A stretch of 64,000 nucleotides of DNA from Ensifer adhaerens (GCA_900215285.1 OCMG01000003.1:620001-684000), one strand, 5' to 3'; shown: positions 7,195-15,342, counted from the first letter of the stretch. Numbers and translations are program-made. The notes: generated by a model from the letters alone, not told the origin.

Positions 7195-8084
7195 TGCAGG
7201 TAAATGCATCTTCCCTCAAAGACCTCTACAGCGGCTTCAACACGTCCTTTAACAAGGGCCTCAAGACCGCAAAGCTGAATTGGCAGCAGGTCGCCATGAA
7301 GGTGAACTCGACCGGCGCTTCCGAAAACTACAGCTGGCTGGTGGACTTTCCCGGCCTGCGCGAATGGCTGGGGGACCGTATCGTCAAGGACCTGTCGGCA
7401 GGTCGCTATGTCGTCACAAACAAGACCTTCGAAGACACCATCGCCGTGAGCCGCGAAAAGATCGAAGACGATCAGTACGGCACCTATGGCGTGATTTTCG
7501 AGCAGATGGGCAACAATGTTGCGCAGCTGCCGGAAAAGCTCGTGTTCGGCCTTCTGAAGAAGGGCGAGACCACGAAATGCTACGACGATCAGTATTTCTT
7601 CGACAGCGATCATCAAGGTTTCGATGCCAGCGGAAGCCCGATCACTGTTTCGAACCACATGGGCGGATCGGGAACGCCCTGGTATCTTCTTGATTGCAGC
7701 CAGCCGGTGAAACCGCTGGTCTACCAGGAGAGACGGCCCTTCGAACTCATGAGCCGCACGGATATCACCAACGACAACGTATTCTTCCAGAACAAGTACA
7801 TCTATGGAACCGATGGGCGTGCAAACGCCGGCTATGGGCTGTGGCAGCTGGCCTGTGCTTCGAAGAACGTTCTGAACGCTGCGAACTTCAAGGCGGCGCG
7901 CTACGCGCTGACCGGCCAGTACAATTCGGCAGGCGATACCCTGCCGATCAGGGCAACGCATCTCGTCGTTCCGCCCACTCTTGAAGACGAGGCCCGCGAG
8001 CTGGTCAACGCCACGCTGATCAACGGCGGCGAAAGCAACATCCTCTCCGGCATCGTTGATCTGATCGTATCGCCGTACATCTGA
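7194..8084 (+). CDS. Mu gpT-like major head protein
   Basis: A 296-residue major capsid subunit. The N-terminus LKDLYSGFNTSFNKGLKTAKLNW in outline, followed by GLREWLGDRIVKDLSAGRYVVTNKTFEDTIAVSREKIEDD, is characteristic of the Mu T family, as is ATHLVVPPTLEDEARELVNA near the C-terminus. The length matches the family and no disruption is seen. Translation is coupled to the protease gene. The last 14 codons and the downstream sequence are duplicated in diverged form starting at 8273. Confidence 0.9.
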   Translation: MQVNASSLKDLYSGFNTSFNKGLKTAKLNWQQVAMKVNSTGASENYSWLVDFPGLREWLGDRIVKDLSAGRYVVTNKTFEDTIAVSREKIEDDQYGTYGVIFEQMGNNVAQLPEKLVFGLLKKGETTKCYDDQYFFDSDHQGFDASGSPITVSNHMGGSGTPWYLLDCSQPVKPLVYQERRPFELMSRTDITNDNVFFQNKYIYGTDGRANAGYGLWQLACASKNVLNAANFKAARYALTGQYNSAGDTLPIRATHLVVPPTLEDEARELVNATLINGGESNILSGIVDLIVSPYI

Positions 8085-8514
8085 GATCGCGGGATTGAGC
8101 AACCCGCGTAACGCTCTGTTATCGTTCGCAGAGCCTCGCAGTGCCGGAACCGCCATTCGGCATTGCAACGCCACCCCGGCCTTAAGCAGGGTCTACCCGG
8201 GGTGGCCCTTTTCGCAGCGGGTGTCCTCTTTTGGGATGGAGGGCATCCAGTCCCGGCCCATTGTGGGCCGGGACATCCTCATCGTGTCCGGCATCGTAGA
8301 TCTGATCTTGTCGCCGTACATCTGAGATCGCGGAGCGCCAATAATCCGCGATATGCCCCGCTGCAACGGGGCATGACAATGCCGAAGCCGCCGTTCGGCG
8401 TTGTTCAACCACCCCGGTTCTCCATGGCCGGGGTGGCCATATTCACACTGGATGTCCTTTTTTGGGTTGGAGGGCATCCTGTCCCGGCCCATTACGAGCA
8501 TTGTGGGCCGGGAC
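8038..8514 (+). repeat. Tandem hairpin modules after the head gene
   Basis: Unit A (8038-8272) and unit B (8273-8514) are imperfect copies, each starting with the last 14 codons of the head gene (SGIVDLI-SPYI stop) and continuing into non-coding DNA. The stems are preserved: CGCGGG/CCCGCG versus ATCGCGGA/TCCGCGAT; GCTCTG/CAGAGC versus GCCCCG/CGGGGC; CCACCCCGG/CCGGGGTGG in both; GGGTGTCC or GGATGTCC with GGGCATCC; GTCCCGGCCCA/TGGGCCGGGAC in both. Loops differ in length and sequence. Paired changes keep the helices, so RNA structure is likely. No gene lies in 8085-8533. Confidence 0.8.
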
Positions 8515-8533
8515 ACTTTACAAGGGGAAGATG

Positions 8534-10930
8534 ATGTCAGGACGCAACATGCAGCTGGACGTTATCGTCCGCCTGAAGGACCTATTGAGCAGCCCATTGC
8601 GGGGCCTCACAAGGTCGCTTGAAGGCGTTGTCAACATGGCGAAAAAGATCGGCATTGTTGGCACTGCGATTGCCGGTATTTCCTTCCTCGCACCCATTCA
8701 CGAGGCGGCGGCGTTCCAACAGCAACTTGTCGATATAGCGGGAACGGCGAACTTATCCGGGAAGGCGGCATTCCTCTTTGTCGAGCAGTCGCGCGCAAAA
8801 TTCCAGGAGTTGGCGCTTGCGACGGCCCAGCTCTCCACCACGATTGCCAAGGGTGCCGGACAGATGATCGCGGCGGGCCTTGACGAGAAATTGGTTGACG
8901 CCTCGATCGGCACGATCGCACGCGCGGCGACGGCAGCTCATGCCGATTTTGCTGACATGGCGGGTGTTGCGACCTCACTCATGCAGACGCTCAAGGTGCC
9001 TGCCGACCAGCTTAATGAATCGCTGGCCGCGCTTGTCATGGCGGGCAAGATGGGTGCCTTCGAAATGAAGGACATGGCCCGTTTCTTCCCCGAGCTTACC
9101 GGGCAGATGGCGAAATTCGGCGTCACCGGACGGGAAGCGGTCAACTTCCTGGGCGCTGCGCTTCAGATCGCGAAGAAAGGCACCGCCGATCCGGCCGAGG
9201 CCGCGAACAACCTCAAGAACTTCCTGACGAAGGTTCTTGCCCCGACGACGATCAAGAACTTCAGGGACATGGGCGTCGATATCCAGGGCGTCATGAATGA
9301 TGCCGTCACCAAGGGCATCAACCCTATCGAAGCGGTCGTTCAAAAGATCACCAAACTGACCGGCGTTTCTTCGAAGGAAGTCCAGGGCCTGATGCAGAAG
9401 GCAAAGGCCGCTGGAATGACGGACACTGAGGCGCTCACCTCTGTGAAGTCGCAGCTCGAAAAGATTTACGGCGCTGGCAAGCTCGGCGGGCTGTTCTCTG
9501 ACATGCAGGTCATGGATTTCCTGATTCCGATGCTCGGCAACATCGACGAGTACAAGCGGATCAAGGAAGAGGTTGCCAAGGCGACGGGCGCAATCATCGA
9601 CAAAGACTTCGAGATGCAGATGCAGGCGCTAAACCAGCAACTGACGATCTTCAAGGAAATCGGTTGGCAGGCTGCGACCGAAGTAGGCTTTGCGTTCGGG
9701 GAATGGCTACCCATGATAAACGAAAATCTGGCCGCAGCGTTGAAATGGACGCGCGAGCTGGATGCATCAACGGGCGGCATGGTGAAGAAGCTGCTCGTCT
9801 GGGCGGGGGCCGGCGTCATCGCTGCCGGAGCTTTGGGCGCTCTCGGTATGATCTTGCCGGTCATCGGCGCGGGTCTTGCGCTTCTGGCGAGCCCAGCGGC
9901 GCTGGTGTTGGGCGGCCTCGCGGCGGCTGGAACATGGATTTACCGGAACTGGAAAGACTATGCACCTCGTCTTCTATCTCTGTGGAGGCAGCTGAAGGGT
10001 GGTCTTGATGACTTCGGCATGAAAGCGATGGAATTTGGGTGGCGGACATATCGGACGCTTCGAGATATCGCAGGCCAATATGGCCCGATCATCATCAACG
10101 GCTTTGCCACCGCCTGGTCGAAGGCCATGAACGCGCTGCGCACCGGATACCAAGGCATCAAGGACTTTGGGGCTGGTTTTGCCATCAGCCTTCCCAAGAT
10201 CAGCGGCAATATCGATGAGACGATCAATGCGATCACGCGGATTGCCTCTGCATTCTTGCGCCTGGCACGCGCTGGCGCTGCCCTGCTGAACGTGGATTTG
10301 CCAGCGACAGAGAACTTCTTCCGTGGCCTGGGCAACGTCTTTGGGGCGATAACGGCGGACCTGACGGGCGGGATCGCCAAGATTGCCGACGTGATCGCCG
10401 GTGTAACGGAGGTGCTGGCCGATCTCGCGGAAGGCAAGCGGACGCTGGCGAGCATCGCAGGCGAACTCGACAAGACATTCGAATTCACCAGGATCGTGAA
10501 TGCCGCGAAGAAAATCCCCGGCGATATGTTGGCGGTCGGGAGCGATATCATCCAGAAGCTTTGGGATGGCATGAAATCGAAGTTCGATGAAGTGATCGCC
10601 TGGTTCTCCGGCTTCGGTGAGAGAATCAAGAACGCGATTGGCAACATCGATATCATGCCCAACATCACCTGGGCTGACAGCCTCAAGAGGTTTAAGACCC
10701 TATTTGGCACCGACAGCGGGCCACCTCAGCCCGCCAACAGCAACACCTTGGCACCGGCTCAATCTCCCGGGGGTCGTGGTGGGGCTGTTCCTGCGAAGCA
10801 AGAGTTCACAGGCTACGTAAGTATCGGGCTTGGCCCCGGCCTGGTCATCACGAAGGCGGGCAGCGACAATCCGAATGTGGATGTTGGCAAGGGCAAGGTC
10901 GATACTGGCCGCGTGCTGGGGCGAAACTAA
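8534..10930 (+). CDS. Phage tail tape-measure protein
   Basis: A 798-residue tape-measure protein that sets tail length and guides DNA ejection. ATG 8534 follows AGGGGAAG; an ATG at 8531 is too close. The N-terminal third has the TP901-type pattern (FQQQLVDIAGTANLSG, MQTLKVPADQLNESLAALVMAGKMGAFEMKDMARFFPELTGQ in outline). The centre has hydrophobic segments near residues 445-505 (VKKLLVWAGAGVIAAGALG, GLALLASPAALVLGGLAAAG). The C-terminus is Gly/Pro-rich. Its stop overlaps the next start. The tail tube, sheath and chaperone genes normally upstream of it are absent. Confidence 0.85.
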   Translation: MSGRNMQLDVIVRLKDLLSSPLRGLTRSLEGVVNMAKKIGIVGTAIAGISFLAPIHEAAAFQQQLVDIAGTANLSGKAAFLFVEQSRAKFQELALATAQLSTTIAKGAGQMIAAGLDEKLVDASIGTIARAATAAHADFADMAGVATSLMQTLKVPADQLNESLAALVMAGKMGAFEMKDMARFFPELTGQMAKFGVTGREAVNFLGAALQIAKKGTADPAEAANNLKNFLTKVLAPTTIKNFRDMGVDIQGVMNDAVTKGINPIEAVVQKITKLTGVSSKEVQGLMQKAKAAGMTDTEALTSVKSQLEKIYGAGKLGGLFSDMQVMDFLIPMLGNIDEYKRIKEEVAKATGAIIDKDFEMQMQALNQQLTIFKEIGWQAATEVGFAFGEWLPMINENLAAALKWTRELDASTGGMVKKLLVWAGAGVIAAGALGALGMILPVIGAGLALLASPAALVLGGLAAAGTWIYRNWKDYAPRLLSLWRQLKGGLDDFGMKAMEFGWRTYRTLRDIAGQYGPIIINGFATAWSKAMNALRTGYQGIKDFGAGFAISLPKISGNIDETINAITRIASAFLRLARAGAALLNVDLPATENFFRGLGNVFGAITADLTGGIAKIADVIAGVTEVLADLAEGKRTLASIAGELDKTFEFTRIVNAAKKIPGDMLAVGSDIIQKLWDGMKSKFDEVIAWFSGFGERIKNAIGNIDIMPNITWADSLKRFKTLFGTDSGPPQPANSNTLAPAQSPGGRGGAVPAKQEFTGYVSIGLGPGLVITKAGSDNPNVDVGKGKVDTGRVLGRN

Positions 10931-11271
10931 TGGCTTCATCACCCATCGAAACCGATCTTCGTCACCTCTTGGGTGACGAAGATGCTTTCCGGTTCTTCGA
11001 AAACTTCGCTGGTTGCCGGGTTTATATCCCGTGGAAGTGGGAGGTCCTTCACGCCGACTTATCGGAGGTCTTGACCGAAGGGGCGATCAAAAAACTGTCT
11101 GCGGATTACGGAGGCACCTATATCGCTTGCCCGATGGCCCGTGACTTCCGGGCGCTTCAATATCTTGGGCTTAAAATGAGCTATCGGCAGATCGCGTTGA
11201 GGCTCGGAATGACCGAAAACGGCGTCTACAAGATCAAGGCGCGGCTCGAAGATCTCGGATATAAATTCTAG
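10930..11271 (+). CDS. Mor/C-like transcription activator
   Basis: A 113-residue protein with the layout of the Mu Mor/C activators: an N-terminal dimerisation part (FFENFAGCRVYIPW) and a C-terminal helix-turn-helix (MSYRQIALRLGMTENGVYKIKARLEDLG in outline). In Mu these proteins activate the middle and late promoters. Here the gene is translationally coupled to the tape-measure gene rather than placed ahead of the late genes. Only the fold-level pattern supports the assignment. Confidence 0.55.
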   Translation: MASSPIETDLRHLLGDEDAFRFFENFAGCRVYIPWKWEVLHADLSEVLTEGAIKKLSADYGGTYIACPMARDFRALQYLGLKMSYRQIALRLGMTENGVYKIKARLEDLGYKF

Positions 11272-11280
11272 GGCTGCACT

Positions 11281-11565
11281 ATGGGCAACGATCTGGTAAC
11301 GATCACGAAGCAAGAATACGAGGAGCTCATCGCCCTCAAGACGGCTTCAATCGCGCCTCTAACGGTCGCTGACGTGCCTTCGAAGAGCCCCATTGATCAC
11401 GACACAGAGGTTGCATCTTTCCTCGCCGCTAGGTTTGGGCGTATACCCATGATCGAGCTTTTGGAGCAGTGTTCAGCGAAATACGGATGGCGGCGGACAC
11501 CATCGTCCAGTGCGGCCTATAGGTACTGGAAAAAGCTTCGCGAAGAGAAGCGACGAGGCGGCTAA
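11281..11565 (+). CDS. Hypothetical phage protein
   Basis: A 94-residue protein, last gene before the right end. The N-terminus VTITKQEYEELIALK is a typical small phage or antitoxin-like coil. The C-terminus is basic (GWRRTPSSSAAYRYWKKLREEKRRGG). It could be a second small DNA-binding protein paired with the Mor-like gene nine bases upstream. No family is recognised. Confidence 0.5.
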   Translation: MGNDLVTITKQEYEELIALKTASIAPLTVADVPSKSPIDHDTEVASFLAARFGRIPMIELLEQCSAKYGWRRTPSSSAAYRYWKKLREEKRRGG

Positions 11566-11598
11566 ATTGACGCGGTCGAAGCCGGATTTCGATTTTCG

Positions 11599-11648
11599 AG
11601 TGTTCTAAAAGCCGCTGTCAAAAATTCAAAAGCGCGTGACACGCTACA
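11599..11648. repeat. Right terminal region of the Mu-like element
   Basis: Read inward, the end begins TGTAGCGTGTCACGCG. It carries GGCTTTTAGAACACT (reverse of 11599-11613), comparable with GGTTTTAGAAAAGT at the left end. It is probably a transposase-binding end. Confidence 0.6.
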
Positions 11649-11653
11649 CTCGC
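11649..11653. repeat. Right target-site duplication (CTCGC)
   Basis: Exact copy of 2774-2778, immediately outside the CA terminus of the element. Confidence 0.88.
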
Positions 11654-12299
11654 GAAGAAGCCTGCCGGCATCGACCACATCCAGGCCGCTGGCGCTCCGA
11701 TGTCGCTGCTCACGGCGTGGCAGTTCCTGGTCGAACTGGGTCATGATGAACCCAATCCTTTCCAAGACTTTGACCATGCGCCGATTGCGCTTGAAGGCAA
11801 GACCGTGCTGGTCAACGGCGCCGGCGGCGGCGTGGGCCACCTGGCGGCTCAGGTGGCCAAATGGAAGGGCGCCCACGTCATTGCCGTTGCCTCGGGCAAG
11901 CACGAAACGGTGCTGCGCGATCTCGGCGCTGATGCCTTCATTGACTACAGCAAACAGGCCGCCGAGACGGTTGCGCACGATGTTGATCTGGTCATCGACG
12001 CCGTGGGTGGCGCCAACATGGAACGGTTTCTCAGCGTGATCAAAGACAATGGCGCGCTCTATCTGGTCAATCCGCTCGGCTTCTCCGGCCGCAAGGAAGC
12101 AGCAAGGCGCGGCATCACCGTTTCAACGACACAGGTGCGCTCCAATGGCGCGCAATTGGCAGAAGCCGGTCGCCTGCTGGAAGACGGGACGATCCGCGTC
12201 GTGATCGACAGCACGTTTCCGCTTTCGGACGCCTCTGCCGCGCATGAGCGGGCATCAAAGCGCGGTATTCAGGGCAAGATCGTCCTCGTCGCCAAGTGA
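11654..12299 (+). pseudogene. NADPH:quinone oxidoreductase, 3' part
   Basis: Continuation of the gene broken at 2778. It supplies the hinge (GIDHIQAAGAPMSLLTAWQFL) and the Rossmann domain with the glycine-rich NADPH motif VLVNGAGGGVGHLAAQVAKWKG, then DLVIDAVGG and the C-terminal cap ending KIVLVAK. The frame is open through the right element boundary in phase with the 5' part. A product from an internal start such as ATG 11700 would lack the catalytic domain, so activity is not expected. Confidence 0.9.
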
Positions 12300-12372
12300 C
12301 CTGATGGCCAGATGAGTTCCGGCTCCCCAATTGCCATGCGGTCGGGGAGACCCAAACCAGAGGAAACCTCGA

Positions 12373-12675
12373 ATGATCATCGTCACCGGATACATGCATG
12401 TCGACCCCGCCGAACTGGCGGCATTCAGGGCCGACCTGAAAACACTCGCGTCGGCCACGCGTCAGCGTGAGGGCAACATTTCTTATGATGCGGCCTTGGA
12501 CGATGCTGAAGACGGACGTCTGCTCATCGCGGAACGATGGGCAGACAAAACCGCGCTGACGGCGCATCTTGAAGCTAAGGACACACTGGCTTTCGTCAAA
12601 CGCTGGCAGGGACGCATGCGGGGCGACATTCGCAAATATGATGCCGCCAACGAGCGCGGACTTGACGACGCATGA
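12373..12675 (+). CDS. Antibiotic biosynthesis monooxygenase-type protein
   Basis: A 100-residue ABM-fold protein (dimeric alpha/beta barrel). The pattern is IIVTGYMHVDPAEL, then REGNISYDAALDDAEDGRLLIAERWADKTALTAHLEAKDT in outline. Members are quinol monooxygenases or small stress proteins. It lies 73 bases after the quinone oxidoreductase gene on the same strand, so the two were probably one operon for quinone metabolism before the insertion. The insertion may now be polar on it. Confidence 0.8.
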   Translation: MIIVTGYMHVDPAELAAFRADLKTLASATRQREGNISYDAALDDAEDGRLLIAERWADKTALTAHLEAKDTLAFVKRWQGRMRGDIRKYDAANERGLDDA

Positions 12676-12828
12676 AGTTCAGAGAAGCCGTCACACGTTC
12701 CACGCGTCCGAAAGGTGCTCGAAATACTAGGGATTGTTTCTGCGTTGGAGGAACTCAGGCTCGCAAGACCCTGGATGCGCGTAAAGACTTTTCCTGGGTG
12801 GCGGCGGCATAAAGTCTCCGCCATCTGG

Positions 12829-13200
12829 CTATGCCAACCGCGCCGCCAATACCAAAACCGTGATCGAAACAATGATGGCGTTGAGCCATAGCACCGAAAA
12901 CTCGTGTCGAGAGATATGAAAGAGGATCGCTGCCAGTTGTAACAGTGTAAATCCCGCCGCTGCGGCTGTCGTCAGCCAGGGAAGGGTTCGAAGGGCTGCA
13001 GGTAAAATGATGCCTATCGCACCCAGAATTTCTGCGAGGCCAATCATCCTGATCAGCCGGGTTGGTGCTTCCGAGGTCCAGGTCCATCCCATCGCCGCCA
13101 TCGCTTGCGGCGTCTTCCTCAACTTCGTCCAGCCAGCAAAGGCGAAAAATGCGGCAAGGAGGATTTGTCCGGTCCAAATAAGAATGTTCGCGATGCTCAT
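12829..13200 (-). CDS. DoxX-family membrane protein
   Basis: A 123-residue integral membrane protein with four predicted helices: ILIWTGQILLAAFFAFAGWTK, RMIGLAEILGAIGIILPAA, WLTTAAAAGFTLLQLAAILFH and VLWLNAIIVSITVLVLAARL, in outline. This is the DoxX/DoxD-like fold, and the AGWTKL segment after helix 1 is typical. It is divergent from a TetR gene with a palindrome between, so it is likely under that regulator's control. The substrate or electron-transfer role is unknown. Confidence 0.82.
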   Translation of the reverse strand: MSIANILIWTGQILLAAFFAFAGWTKLRKTPQAMAAMGWTWTSEAPTRLIRMIGLAEILGAIGIILPAALRTLPWLTTAAAAGFTLLQLAAILFHISRHEFSVLWLNAIIVSITVLVLAARLA

Positions 13201-13255
13201 GTTGCCTCCACGACGATATGCTAAAATCGCCAGATGATCGGGTAATTTTATATCT

Positions 13256-13271
13256 GATAGTACTAACTATC
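13256..13271. promoter_or_regulatory. Candidate TetR operator GATAGT-n4-ACTATC
   Basis: A perfect inverted repeat with 6-base arms and a 4-base spacer lies 17 bases before the TetR start and in the divergent DoxX gap. Confidence 0.55.
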
Positions 13272-13287
13272 ATATGGAGTCAACAGC

Positions 13288-13956
13288 ATGCGGGAATGGC
13301 CGGAAAACCATCCGAAGGCCAAAGCAATGGCAAAGCGAAAGAGGGAGATCATCGACGCAGCAAAACTGTGTTTCACTCGAACGGGTTATGCCGGCACCAC
13401 CATGGAGACAGTGGCTGATGCCGCAGGCATTTCGCTCATGACGCTCTACAGGTTTGCAGAAAGCAAGGAGGACCTCTTTGCGGCGGCGGTCACGGATGCC
13501 TGCAGCGCGCGCGATGAAAAAGAGCGGCAATATTATGAAAGCCTCATCCACCTGCCCATTCGCGACATGTTGGTCACCAGCGCGATACAGATGCGTATCA
13601 AGATCCTGCATGTCGATAGCATTGCCCTCATGCGTCTTGTCATCGCGGAAGCCGATACCTTTCCGGGTCTGCTACCGCTCGCATACAAGGCATTTGTCGA
13701 GCACTTCGAAAAACTGGCCGCGCAAGTCATTACGATCGGATTTCCTGGTATCCCTGTCGACATTGACGCTCTCTCTCGGACATATGTGGACTGTCTTCTT
13801 GGCGCAGATGTTCTCCGCGAATTGCTGAGCTACGGCCGGTTGGATGACAGCCAGGATGTGTCGAAAGCAGAGCTGGCAGCCGATACGGTATTGAATTTGA
13901 TGGCGCCGAGGTCCCCTACGCTACCCGGCCCTCAAAATCGTGGCCAAGCAAGGTAG
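13288..13956 (+). CDS. TetR-family regulator
   Basis: A 222-residue TetR-type regulator. The DNA-binding part spans about residues 18-65 (KREIIDAAKLCFTRTGYAGTTMETVADAAGISLMTLYRFAESKEDLF in outline). The C-terminal ligand domain belongs to the AefR-like type judging by the LVIAEADTFPGLLPLAYKAF region. It is divergent from the DoxX gene, with a 16-base palindrome between them that is probably its operator. Confidence 0.86.
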   Translation: MREWPENHPKAKAMAKRKREIIDAAKLCFTRTGYAGTTMETVADAAGISLMTLYRFAESKEDLFAAAVTDACSARDEKERQYYESLIHLPIRDMLVTSAIQMRIKILHVDSIALMRLVIAEADTFPGLLPLAYKAFVEHFEKLAAQVITIGFPGIPVDIDALSRTYVDCLLGADVLRELLSYGRLDDSQDVSKAELAADTVLNLMAPRSPTLPGPQNRGQAR

Positions 13957-14421
13957 ATCGCTGTTTGGGCTAGCTTTCCTGCAGTCACATCTGCGCTCAA
14001 GGTGCTCACCGGATCAACTTCTAAACTTCTCGAAGAGTAGCGCTTCAATTGAGATGGTGCCTCCGCAAACAGCTACATCGCACCGCGCTGTCGGCGACCA
14101 ACTGGATGTTTTCAGAAACGTATAGCCTTCCACTACGCGACGGGTCGATGTCCGCGTTGCTCAAGGCACATTCAAAATCCGGCAGTCCGCTATCGGCCTA
14201 CTCCACACAGCAGGTCGTTGCCCCTTTGAGCAAACTCGGCGCGAACATATCGTCCGAACGACGGTGTCAGCGGTTCGAGTGCTTTCAAGAGCGAAGAAAC
14301 AAGAGCCAAAAGGGGTGGTTTGGGTAATCGGTCGCGTTGGTATAACTCACCGGGGAAGAGCCCTGAGCCGATTTCGCGGACGCGTCAGAGACTATGTTCC
14401 ATATACAACCACGACGAATTT
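13957..14421. other. 465-base gap, no gene recognised
   Basis: No frame here has a believable start and a recognised product. TATACAACCA at 14402-14411 repeats a box found in the divergent promoter region at 15253. Otherwise nothing is evident. Confidence 0.4.
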
Positions 14422-15168
14422 CTAGAATGTTCCGCTTCGACTTTCTAGACGATAGCGGTGGCCAGGATAAATGAGGCGGGCTGTCGACACGACTTTTGAG
14501 TCGGACCATGTGCGCCTTCTGATCGTCAAACATGGCTCTGTTTTCAGAATCATCAGGAGTTTGCACTCCCACGGCTGGGGCATTGCTGCTTCAACAATAT
14601 GTTCGGAGCCGCTGAGCGGTGCGACAGCGGACAGATAGGCGTTCGGGGTAATGGCCGAAAAATCCTGGTTGAGATAGTCCGTCGCAATCTCTGGATGGAC
14701 GTAGCGGTCTTCGATCTGCACAGGGACGCCATTCTCTTTATGGACGATCAGCGAGTGGAAGACCGCCGATCCGATATCAAGACTCAGTGCGTCTGCTATC
14801 TCCGGCGATGCGGACACCTCTGCCAGCGCGATAACGCTCGCTTCATGCGAATGCCCTCGTTCGGCAATTTCTTCGGCAATATTGCGAACCTCAAAGAGGG
14901 TCGAAACGCCTTTACGCTCGGCGACAAACGAGCCGACGCCTTGTCTGCGGATCAATTCGCCTTCGCTCGCAAGCTCGCGCAAGGCGCGGTTGGCCGTCAT
15001 CTTGCTCACGCCCAATTCTAGCACCAGCTCGTTTTCGGATGGCACCCGATGTTTGGGGGGCCATTCTCCGCTTTGGATCTTGCTCAGAATGATTTGCTTG
15101 ACGCCCGCGTACAGAGGTGTCGCCTCGTTTACAGAAAGTGCCTTCCTGATATCGCCGCTACGCGTCAT
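14422..15168 (-). CDS. HutC-like GntR-family repressor (transport operon)
   Basis: A 248-residue GntR/HutC-type regulator. The winged helix spans about residues 15-85 (LYAGVKQIILSKIQSGEWPPKHRVPSENELVLELGVSKMTANRALREL in outline). Residues 90-245 form a UTRA effector domain ending RLIYPGHRYRLESRSGTF, which closely parallels the second HutC at 21201. Urocanate is the likely effector, by family knowledge. It is divergent from the amino acid ABC operon starting at 15343 and probably represses it. Two HutC paralogues in one cluster is notable. Confidence 0.85.
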   Translation of the reverse strand: MTRSGDIRKALSVNEATPLYAGVKQIILSKIQSGEWPPKHRVPSENELVLELGVSKMTANRALRELASEGELIRRQGVGSFVAERKGVSTLFEVRNIAEEIAERGHSHEASVIALAEVSASPEIADALSLDIGSAVFHSLIVHKENGVPVQIEDRYVHPEIATDYLNQDFSAITPNAYLSAVAPLSGSEHIVEAAMPQPWECKLLMILKTEPCLTIRRRTWSDSKVVSTARLIYPGHRYRLESRSGTF

Positions 15169-15252
15169 TGCCTATTCCTTCAGCATATAGTGTGATCGCC
15201 AAAAATATGCGCTCTGTCTCTTGCATAACACAAAATTTCCCATATGGTACCC

Positions 15253-15262
15253 TATACAACCA
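15253..15262. promoter_or_regulatory. Possible HutC-type half site
   Basis: TATACAACCA lies in the divergent gap ahead of the uptake operon and resembles half of the HutC palindrome TTGTATATACAA. An identical box is at 14402-14411. The support is weak. Confidence 0.3.
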
Positions 15263-15342
15263 TGATCAATAGCTCATCATGGCAAGCTGGCGAAGATCGG
15301 CGGATGCAAAGCAGGTTAACCAAATCTCAGAGGGACTAGCAC

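Larger units (their letters stand above)
2779..11648 (+). mobile_element. 8.87-kb Mu-like element, transposase not recognisable
   Basis: The left terminus reads TGTTGTC and the right terminus ends GCTACA, flanked by direct CTCGC repeats. Both ends carry an inwardly oriented TTTTAGAA motif (2796-2803, and inverted within 11599-11613). Contents from left to right are a non-coding end, minus-strand small genes, an RHH regulator, a palindrome-rich control region, a DNA-binding protein possibly like the MuA N-terminus, a gpI-like protease-scaffold, a gpT-like head protein, a tape-measure protein and a Mor-like protein. No DDE transposase, MuB ATPase, portal, terminase, lysis, baseplate or fibre gene is recognisable. 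It looks like an internally deleted transposable prophage whose ends are intact. Confidence 0.88.

Noticed and set aside
6277..7209. A 310-codon minus-strand frame across the phage protease gene
   Set aside because: The plus strand encodes a clear gpI-like protein; the opposite frame has no domain or ribosome site.
8095..8325. A 76-codon frame ending in a copy of the head-protein C-terminus
   Set aside because: It is mostly hairpin sequence and ends in the duplicated head-gene tail; no ribosome site precedes it, so it is a by-product of the tandem duplication.
8250..8514. The GTCCCGGCCCA hairpins as ordinary intrinsic terminators
   Set aside because: No T-run follows the 3' arm in either copy. 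A terminator role for the CCACCCCGG stem in unit A, followed by CCCTTTT, remains possible but does not explain the other conserved stems.
8038..8514. CRISPR array
   Set aside because: Only two long, diverged units with no spacer pattern and no cas genes nearby.
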